This document shows positions 54,897-64,000 of a DNA stretch of 64,000 bases, one piece after another. Under the pieces are notes generated by a model. It was not told where the DNA came from and did not search any database. It was given only the letters and a program-made list of their open reading frames with translations. Source of the stretch: Ascaris suum (lineage: Eukaryota; Nematoda; Chromadorea; Rhabditida; Ascarididae); NCBI GenBank assembly GCA_013433145.1, contig CM024189.1, positions 4,956,501 through 5,020,500 of the forward strand, read 5' to 3'. Position 1 is the first letter of the stretch. Each line of letters starts with the position of its first letter. Position numbers and translations under genes: made by a program.

Positions 54897-57626
54897 CTAC
54901 AATCAAAAAACAAAAATGCAAAGAAATAATGATTAGTGACATTGTTGAAGTTACCAGTTTTCAAAACTTAACAGATATTTTGCGACTACTGTAGATATGA
55001 TAGAGTAATTGAGGAGACCTCTGGTAGATTTCAAAAAATGTGCTAAGAAATGCTCCTTTAAGGTTACTGGACTGCCAAAAGCTATTTTTTTCAATCTTAT
55101 CCTTTGAAGTACTTTCTTATATCAATGCGGTTTAGTGTTGATAGTCACAGTTTTCGAGAAAACTGCCACCACTGATGACACTGGTGGCATATGAAGTGTG
55201 CGGCGTTCGCCCTCCTTTAATTCTCTAGCATACTCCACTCTCTCTTTGACCCTAGCAGACGGAAAAATGTTCATCGACCACAAAGGAAAAGCTGTATGAT
55301 ACAAAAGTTTCAAGCGCTTATTAGTAAACAAGGTTTCGTTACGAAACGTGCGCGGAATTGTGTGCGAAGTATTCACTACCTCCTTCGCCTACACCTTCAT
55401 CACTAAAATGCTATTTTTTTGACGAAATGGCTTTCCCTAGGCAAAATCCTTCTATCCTCATTGGGTGACACATAAAGTTGGAGTCCGAATTGTCTTTAAA
55501 CATTTTAGATTTTGCTGGAAAAAACCTCCAGAAAGAAAGCATAATCTTTTTCAGAAGAGAAGAGAATGTCAGCATTACTCAGGAAAGTAACGCTGAAGTT
55601 TTCGCTAACGAACAGTTCTCTTCTTTTTTTTTTTCAGTGAAGGCGGACAGTTCGTTTTATTCTTGTAATTAAAAAAAAAACCACATGCCGGAGGGTAAAA
55701 GATGACTCTGCGGAATATCTTAGTGCAGGTTTCCATAGGTTCACTGATCTTTTGTTGTTGGATTACACTTTAATCAGGTTTAAATTTAAAGTCGAAAAAT
55801 CTTGTTTTCTGCAGCGGAAATAATGATGCCTAAATGTGAATTTTCTCTGTATGGTCCATTCAAATTATACTTTTCCGGTTTGTTAGTTTCGAAAAAGTTA
55901 AAAGCGGTGGTGAGCAATCATTTCGTTGGAAAAAACCACAGCTCAAAATTATCGATAATTTCTGAACTTTGAGGAAATTTTGTGAAAGAAAAGTTGCTGA
56001 AAAGTAACAAATGATGCAGCTTTAACAACACTGTAAAACAGTAGTTAATTGTGTCATGAGGGCACTAATATTATCAGTTGAAGTCGAAATATCGACTGTT
56101 CTGTGAGACGATCAGCGATATAAACATATAGGTTCGTTTAAAAAGAAACTGATGATTGTAGGCAGTAGGATTCATATTTTGATAAGAACATTCAATAGAA
56201 ACCTTGTGAGAGCAATTTCTAATGCACAATCCTTTGAGTCGTTATGATTACTCCAAATGGATATTAAATGATTTCTTGCATTGGGAGGAAGCTTCCTCAA
56301 GAAATTGCTTGGTGGAGGAGAACATGGTGAGTTGATTGATTTGGCAGCAATACGATGCTGAAATTTATTTGCGTGTAAAATATTCTATAACGATGCAATA
56401 AATTCGCCACTAGAAGTTACAATTATCCAATTGTTGGTATTCTAAGAATATGGCGTATTGTTGCTACACTATAGAGAAAAGTCTCTCAACATTTTGCGGC
56501 TTTCATCGAAAAATGGCAGCCAGTTTTTGCTTAACTGAGAATATTAGCATCTAATTTTTCCATCATAATTTTAGGGCTGTGTTCGACAAAGCCAAGCCGA
56601 TAGAGTTTTTGGGCCACAGTAGCAAGTGAGGAAATTCAGTCCGAACAAACGAGCATCCTATACAATTCAAACTGACAATTTTCATCGTCTGCTCAAATTT
56701 ACCTTCTTAATTGTAGATCATAAGTGAACAAAAATTCCATGGGTTTAATTAGAAGTTTGTTCAGCACAGGTATGGCTGAATCACGGACCGCTCACTTTCA
56801 AAGAGAATAGCAAGAACCTGTTGATTTGGCTGGATAAATGTGGCATGTTGTAGCTTTCCCAGCTCGCACTAGCTATAGGAAGATGGTTGTTTATGACGCT
56901 ACAATCCTCGCAATGCACAGCAACGGTGTATCAATGTTCATTAACTTCAACGTAATCTGTTCTCAATCCTAAAATACTTCCAATATTTGTCAGCTCATCA
57001 GTTATTATTGAACACATTTATTTAGCTGACTCACCTTTTGAACGATCACGACGAATACGGTTGTTGCGAAGAGAGTTGTAAGCATCGTTTACTGCTTCAT
57101 AACTCGGCGTTAATATTCAGATGAAGATCTCTTCGAGACCTTCCAGTGAAGTTTTCGCAGTTATAACGATAATAGAAGTTTTCTTGCAGTATTACTCCAT
57201 TGTCAAATTACTTGTCAACTTTCAGCGAGAAGACACCAACAATGAGGCGATAAATTTCGTATAACCACCCACGTGGCTCAGCCAGCTCACTGCGTAAAGA
57301 CGCTCTTAGACGCAGACTTTATCTCAAATGTTTTTATTTCTAATTAATCCACAAAATAATGAAATTGAACAATCTAAACGATGGCACGATGTCTAAGTTA
57401 GTGAAAAAAATATACCGTAGTCATATGTATATAATATTTCCATCGGCATCTCCATACAAAGGACCAATATTTTATTTAGGCGGCGGATAGGAACAGAAAC
57501 AACATAAGCACCGGAAACTGTAAAATCGCTTCTAACTTCGTTTGGACTGACAAACTGACTTCATTATCAATTTCACAAAAGGTGCAGGTGACAAGTTCGC
57601 TTTTCTCTCTTCCAAAAAATTAATGC
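54897..57626. other. Gene-poor interval
   Basis: No supported gene. It includes a short inverted repeat around 55163-55190 (CCACCACTGATGACACTGGTGG-type foldback) and AT-rich DNA. Frames at 55122-55376 minus and 55478-55672 plus lack support. Confidence 0.35.
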
Positions 57627-57872
57627 CTAAAAGAACCTCGCTGCCACAGCTGTTTTAAAACCAACTTTTTCATAGTATTTCGCCCTTTTGCAGCCGTCAT
57701 CTTGAGACAGAGAAAACTGGTTTGTAGTAACGGTGAAAAACTCAATAATAGTGTAAACTGTTCCGAAATTATGAACCCTTCTATCAGCGACATACCAGCC
57801 ACAAAATTCCTGCGTGCAGAAATCAAAACTGTTGGAACCCAACAAATAAGCAATCAACAATGTTATTTGCAT
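57627..57872 (-). CDS. Candidate small secreted protein or first exon
   Basis: From the ATG at 57872 the frame gives a hydrophobic N-terminus (MQITLLIAYLLGSNSF) that could be a signal peptide. It is followed by a Cys-containing segment with DFCTQEFCGWYVADRR and SQDDGCKRAKYYEKVGF, and a stop at 57627. An AG|GTTCTT donor-like site lies just before the stop, so it may be a first exon. A TATAAGTATAAA word lies about 15-25 bases before the ATG. Family unknown. Confidence 0.3.
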   Translation of the reverse strand: MQITLLIAYLLGSNSFDFCTQEFCGWYVADRRVHNFGTVYTIIEFFTVTTNQFSLSQDDGCKRAKYYEKVGFKTAVAARFF

Positions 57873-60801
57873 ATGTAATTTTATACTTATAGGTTGATGC
57901 CCCTCTTTATACTGTTTTAGCATCAATAGTCTAGAAGTTTTTATTAGAAGGAAAAGCGACATCTGTGGTCCTTAGGGATCCGCTTCTCTTGTCATCACTA
58001 CACATGTCGTTGTGCAATACATATAAGCAATAATTTTAAAGCAGCAAAAGAAGGAAGTCTTGTTCAAACAAACCTAATAATAAACCTATACATATAGGCA
58101 GGATTAAAGTAAACCTGAAGATTCGAATATTATTTCAAAATGGGCAGCTTTTTCCACTGAAGCAATCCAACACTTATTATTGCAGCTATAAAATCTTCGA
58201 CAAACAAATTTGAATTGGATGATTTTCATTTGAAAATCCATAATTTTTTGAATGGAGTTGATTGGTCATAACATAATTACATTTAAATTTCTTTTTCATT
58301 AAGAACATCACAGAAGAAAACGCCGAATATAATATCATTCGATTGTAATGTAATAGAATCGAATAGAACAAAGGAAATAGTGGCTATGTAGAGCTTTTCA
58401 AGGTAGCATCGAATGAAGATAATGGCGATAACTTTTCAAGGTAATGCTGAGCGAAAATGCGAAATTTGGTGAATATGCAACGAAATGAAATGAATAACAT
58501 CGATGCAGATAAGATAACGATAGGGCGACCAACGAAACTTGCTCTTTCAATTTTACTTCACCGCTTAACAAAGACAGTGGTAACGCAGTTGAACACAACC
58601 GTTTAAGGAGGAGCTGGAATCGACATGATACCACATTGACGTCTTTGATGAGTGCGTCGAGTATCACATGCAAGTGGTTGATGGCAATGATTTTCTTAAT
58701 GCACAATTGTTGTTGGGTTTTTTTTGCCGTTTGCAGACGACGACTGCTGAAGTATGACACGAATTATGTTCATTTCAAAGAAGGGAACTTTATTTTTGAA
58801 GAGTTTCACTCGGAGAGAACTCGTTTTGTGTTCATCAAACGCAATGCACTACTACGAACAACGCAACAATCACATTACCTCAGTCCATTTGGGCATTCCT
58901 TTTATTCTTTTTTTTAAAATATGTCACTCACATTCACCGATGTACCCATCACAGAGGTCATACTCGATTAATCCAACAATCGTGATAGATCACTGCATTT
59001 ATAGCACCAAACAAAAGATCAGCTAGAATGGTCCTGCTATTACAGATAGGAATGTTGCTTATAACACTACATTAATAGGGTTGGCTCTGTTATCGCCCTG
59101 ATTAGAGTAGCGTTGGCTTCATTTCTCACCTAACGATATAGCAGGATGGAATAAAGCTGAAGCAAGGAAAATGAATGATTACTAAATTCACATCATTTTA
59201 AAGCGTACATTAAACTTTTGCATCTTCATGATGAAGTTGGTCCTCATCTAGATTTGCACCGTTATGAACGTCTATTATCTATAACAGCAGATATGCACTA
59301 AATTCACCACGAAATTTCCATATTAAAGGATATGCTTCTCTGATAATGGGGAGATGCTCAGAAACCACTATTAAAAAACTGAGTGTTAAGTAAAAACGTC
59401 TCATTCTGCAGCACTATTATATATAGTTCCGCATACAACAAACAGCATGAAAGATTTCTTTTCGCTCATTTGTATATATGGAGAATAATATGAAAGGAAG
59501 CATGAATTCGATAACGGCTCATGAAGAATGATAGTGATTACTTGCAGCATTTCATAGAATGCAATAGTGAAGCAAAAGGAAATATAAGATTTGAATCACT
59601 TCAACATACTTTCCACCAAGAAATTGAATTGCGCACCATACAGCTAATATGATGCACTTCTTTTTAAAAGTGCGTCAATATATGCTCCAGAAACAATACA
59701 CAAAAGCTGAGTCATTTATCAGTTACATGTACGAATATGGTAACGTTTACATTATGTGACCATGCATTTGTTTCATTTAAGTTGTAGCACTTTTCTGTTT
59801 AGAGCACACCAGTCGAGTTATAATGTGAGAAGAACAACACGAATAGTGACTTTAAAAAGTCCAAGTGCACTCTTCGATGATATTTTTCACACAGAGTTGA
59901 TTTTTTTCGAGTTGCTCTATCCATGATATTCCAATACAATCGTCGGTGTGATCAATTTGATGTACCTAATCATTACCTACTCCCGACATGAGATATCATT
60001 TTCGTCCGGTTTAGATGTCGTTTCCTTCTTCGGATTTGCTCTGGAAACCAATGTTAATGGACCACACAATAATGCATACAACGCTAATTCCTCACATCAG
60101 CTTTTACTTTTCTGGGCTCTACACACTTACTCGAACGTGTAAATCCCCAGATTCTCCCTTTAATGGAGGATTTTATGTGTTACATCTCGAGACTTGCTTC
60201 TTGGAATAATCAACAGAGTTCAACTTCGTTTTGGCAATAAACACCTCGAGGGAGTTGAATTTCGCACACTGAATATAGAAATATATATTTCAGATGCACT
60301 AAATTGCATCGTTTTAGTTTTTTGCTAATGAAGTGAAATGTTCGACAAAAAACCGACGGATCCAACACAAATTAAAATAGGCGGATTAATGATGCATTTG
60401 ATTCTCTGTGCCTTCGTTTATGATCGCTCCGACGCAGCGGCTCTGTATTGAAATAGCGAGTGCTACTTCAACAATCGCCTCATATGATAAGCGCGGATGC
60501 GTTCCAGGAGGCATTGTTCCTGTGCACATCTAAAATGCAGTTTTTACACAAAGAACTAACTTTATAGCATACAGCCATGCAAGCAATTTGTTGGAGAATG
60601 AGCCACATTTGTTCTTCGACAACAAATTTTTAGCGGCCAAAGGCGGCTCGACGACGATATATTGACGGCCATTATCCGCACATCTTCCACGTCCGTGCGC
60701 ATACTCAAACAACGAGAACGCTCTGATTATTTGTTGCTCTTTACCTCCTCTAACTTCCTTTTTTGAGCACTGCTCATGCTGCAATATCAACAGTGATTCA
60801 G
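57873..60801. other. Unassigned interval with one exon-like segment
   Basis: A plus-strand segment from 58737 follows a good CCGTTTGCAG acceptor and stays open to 58917. It reads RRLLKYDTNYVHFKEG, then FEEFHSERTRFVFIKRNALL, and ends in TAA. It may be a terminal exon of an unknown gene. The remainder holds nothing I can support. Confidence 0.25.
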
Positions 60802-60894
60802 GACTTGTGTTGGGATTCGCCCATCATGTTAGCTAAATCTTCGCATATCGACCACTGCACGCAGAATAACGACCAATTTGTTCGCTCGTGCAAG
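60802..60894 (+). CDS. Exon of a Cys-rich protein, ShKT-like at best
   Basis: A GTGATTCAG acceptor and an AAG|GTAACG donor bound 31 codons in phase 0: C-W-D at the start, then HIDHCTQNNDQFVRSCK. The spacing C-x-D, later C, then a final S-C at the exon end is reminiscent of nematode ShKT modules, but one expected Cys is missing. The frame also stays open past the donor to 61251 and contains more cysteines, so the exon end is uncertain. Confidence 0.3.
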
Positions 60895-63540
60895 GTAACG
60901 AAATGCAGAGACAACTTAAAGGCGGTGTACGATTTGTTGAGATTTGCATGCAACAGCGCCGTTTTCAACTACGAACAAACCCGAGGAAATGAAAACAGCT
61001 GTTATTTGTTCGCTTTTTGTTTTGCTTTTTCAGCAAGCATGACCGAAATTTTTATATCATTTAAAGATCGTGAGAATATGAGATTTAGTGTATTTTCATA
61101 TGTTTGCACTACAAAAACGTCTCCACGTTATGGATGCTCAAAGCAAATATATGCGCAAGTTTATTCTATATCATGTTCGTTCTATTGCAATTGTTGTCAT
61201 AAAATCAAATTATTTACAATTCGTTGCATTTCGCTGCAAAATGATGCATAATTCGAGCTGTCAACATGAAACATTTCGCACATTGGGATCGATCCTCGAA
61301 GCTCAGCTGAATAAAACAAGAACTGTTAGCGTTTTCTAATGCGTACTGAAAAATGTGGGGATTTTTTTTTAATATACCAGAATTCGAAGGTGATTATTCA
61401 ATATCACACGTCTATTTGTGACTGTTACAGCTAACACATATCCTTTAATTTCATTTCCTAAAGTGGTTACCTATAAAAGTTTTTGATAAAAATGTTCGCT
61501 CTTCATAGATCGTTGAATTAGTCGGATAAATCGGCATTATCTTGAAACGCTTTTTAACCTCATACGATGAACAAAATTCTCGCTACGACTGCTTCTAACA
61601 TTTGAATTTTGGTCGAAGAGGAAAATATCAATGTGCACCATATGTCTGCCGTTTTCGGGGCTAAGCGACAGATGACTCGCATTGCAACTCATTCTGAAGG
61701 TGATGCACTTACGTGTGGATTTATTAGGTATTTGAAAAGATTTTACATGTTGGACGCCAATCCACGCCATGACCACTTACGGTATTAAAACTATCATGAA
61801 AAAGCACATTAGGTGAATACTCGCAGATGGTTGAAAAGAGTTTCAGGTTTGCTTTGATTACGAACCAAATGGTGTACCCTCAAAAGCCTAGAGAAGTAAG
61901 CAGCACTAAGGGCGAAGAATGTGTGCTGTTTGTAAGAAAAAGTGAATGAGGGGATTATGCTGTCAAAATGGCATATAACAGGGGTCGTTTGAACAAAATG
62001 CGTACTGCGAGCGAAGAGCAGCGTCTCGAGCAAGCCCATTCACCGGCCATTTTATGGGGCACTTTTACGAGCGCCTCATAAAGGATTCGAAAGAAAGCCG
62101 CGCACCTGCCTGCCTGGACAACAACCCTCATCAAAAGATGCTTCTTACTGGCATCATTAGTCGACATGGCTTCCTCCTCTCGACCATGTTTAGATACTTA
62201 CAATTGTTCTTACATATGACATTTCAAGAAGCTTTGCCTAACAGCTTCCTGCAAAAAAAAAAAAAAAAAACGTTGCTAGCGGATTGGACAATAACGACGG
62301 AAACTATGTCATGTTTGTAAATTGCATGAAAGCAATTCTGCAAGGACTAAACGTCTAAGGCTGTAAGCAAATTTTACGTTTGATTCAGTGTGTAGCTTAA
62401 AAATTGCCGTAAAATTTTATGAATTGCAGAATCCCTATCGAGGAATTCATTGTCCGCATCCGTTTATCTATGTCCCAAGAAACTCGCCATCGAATAACTT
62501 TAAATTTCGCTTTAAATTTCGCAAAATAAAAATTTCGCTTTAAAAGTGATGCATTACACAGTTTAACGCTCACCAAGAAAAACCTATAAGAATTTAGTAT
62601 TCCTTTAATAAGGATTACGACGAGATGTGATGTCACAGCGAATAATTCCGCAATTATTTCCAATATGATTTCAATGGCGATGATATTTGACAACCGTTTC
62701 GCTTCACCTTATAACATCGTTTCCCCGATCAAAATGTTATTCCTCGCATTTTCCACATGAACGGCATAAATACACACCACCATGTGGTGCTATCGTCATC
62801 GACATACACTTCATCTTATTTCACAGCTCACTGCAGTTCATGCAAGAGGTGTTCTAACTTTTAGCCACAATGTCTACCATCTTTTCATCTCGCCTCTCTA
62901 AGCAAATTTCATTACATTCATTTTCCTATCATATATTATCAACGTGGGATTTTCTCCGACCTATGTATTTCGATGACATTGTTTTGTAATTTCTTTAATC
63001 GTCTCATCGGCTCATTGCCAAATCATCGCATTCGCTCTCGTTCTATAAGTATAACAATGCTTATTGATAAGAACGGCAACATGATCACAAAATCTCTATT
63101 AAACTAAGGTATAAATGAGCCACTGTTCCAATCAAACGGTTATTTGACGTACAGGTGGGTGGTGCATATTTGCTATCGTAATGTGAGAAATATCTACCGT
63201 ATTTGCGTTTGTGATGGATGTTCAGAGCTCTTCTGAACAGCTGTTTGCAGTGTTTACGTGTCTATTTGACTCATCGATCAGTGAAAACAATCAAATTCAT
63301 CGATCTATGCAAATTGTCTAAAAAAAGAATAATTTGTCTCTTGATAGCTTGCAGATTTACTAATATTCAATCATCAAAATGTATTATAACTTACTTGACT
63401 GATTCATGTGTGAAATAGTTAGAAGCTTTTCTGAATACTCCCACTGTGAAGTTCGTAGTTTTAGATGTTTACATGGTTAGAAGTTTCAACAAATCAAGGT
63501 TAATTAACTTGCAATATTTGCAGGAAAACCCTCTAAATAG
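60895..63540. other. Interval with no clear gene
   Basis: It likely contains introns or upstream exons of the gene ending at 63771. Frames at 61537-61776 minus and 62054-62320 plus are open but unsupported. No spliced series could be built. Confidence 0.3.
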
Positions 63541-63771
63541 ATATATGCGATAAAAAGTGAAAATCTTTTCCTACGCTTCGAAATTCGCGATCGACAGACT
63601 CTTGGCTATTTTCGAGTCTGGGAAATACGTATAGAAACCGGGGATGAAGCGAGTGAGGAATTCAAACGAACGACAGATGCATCTCCAGCTGTGCTTACGA
63701 AATGCCCAATACCATCATCAGAAGTAAGGCAAAAATTGCCAACTGACATCGTTAAGAAGCGTTTGTCTTAG
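63541..63771 (+). CDS. Probable terminal exon of a plus-strand gene
   Basis: A 76-codon frame without a Met runs from after an upstream TAG to its own TAG at 63771 and looks strongly coding: ENLFLRFEIRDRQTLGYF, RVWEIRIETGDEASEEFKRT, TDASPAVLTKCPIPSSE and KLPTDIVKKRLS. An acceptor must lie near 63540 (CTAAATAG is the candidate); a stronger TTTGCAG at 63517-63523 would run into stops in all frames. A GTAAGG within it could instead be a donor at about 63724. An A-rich AATAAA-like stretch follows the stop. Family not recognised; upstream exons not found. Confidence 0.45.
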   Translation: MYAIKSENLFLRFEIRDRQTLGYFRVWEIRIETGDEASEEFKRTTDASPAVLTKCPIPSSEVRQKLPTDIVKKRLS

Positions 63772-64000
63772 TCTTCTAACAAAATAAAAAAACAAATCTA
63801 TTAAGAGAGGTTCTCGAAGAAACTTGCCGTTGATATTTTTTTCAGCTGAAACGTTTGCTTAATGTGATGGATTTACAGTCGTTTTAAGTGCTTTTGAAGC
63901 ATTCCGCGTACCTATTCGCCAGTCCAAACAAAGCAAACAACCAGCCGGTTCGCTTAAGCTTCTTTTTCATTTTTTTTTTCAAGTGTGGTTATATTATTTC

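Noticed and set aside
55163..55190. Short inverted repeat as a possible terminator or element end
   Set aside because: Stem is short and imperfect and there is no associated gene or repeat copy in the window.
58398..58760. 120-codon minus frame
   Set aside because: No signal, motif or splice sites, and it overlaps a better looking plus-strand acceptor and exon-like segment.

Overview
This window looks like nuclear DNA from a parasitic nematode, probably a strongylid (hookworm-like); that placement is inference. Genes are split into exons of about 90-280 bp with introns from about 0.1 to 2.9 kb. Acceptors are of the TTTCAG/TTGCAG type, two long (TA)n arrays are present, and intergenic DNA is AT-rich. 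I see no bacterial operons, tRNA or rRNA genes, CRISPR arrays, or intact transposons.

Four genes can be reconstructed exon by exon with matching reading phases, all on the minus strand. (1) 5920-9904: a PAF-acetylhydrolase-Ib-alpha-like GDSL protein whose nucleophile serine is replaced by aspartate. (2) 16435-25464: a complete 424-residue, 12-segment monocarboxylate-transporter-like MFS protein. (3) 30717-37316: an MGAT4/GnT-IV-type N-glycan branching glycosyltransferase, complete except for one exon (or more) I could not find, and with one GC-AG intron supported by family similarity on both sides. (4) 41221-46671: COX10, the mitochondrial heme O synthase, complete at 382 residues. These are unrelated housekeeping or membrane functions; nothing suggests they work as one pathway.

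Around them lie partial or unnamed genes. These are the last exon of a plus-strand gene (1021-1230), two exons of a minus-strand gene (473-843), an unknown minus-strand terminal exon (28960-29144), and a two-exon unit inside the last cox-10 intron (42357-42946) that is phase-compatible with cox-10. A coding-looking exon sits in cox-10 intron 1 (45571-45855), two minus-strand exons encode two copies of one small Cys/Trp domain (53847-54896), and a plus-strand terminal exon lies near the right edge (63541-63771).

Decay is visible in three places: a mariner-like transposase remnant (3371-3727), a minus-strand block of long frames broken by stops and shifts (48643-51440), and a smaller plus-strand block (46865-47610). 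The gaps at about 9.9-16.4, 25.5-28.9, 37.3-41.2, 51.5-53.8 and 55-63.5 kb contain little that I can support.
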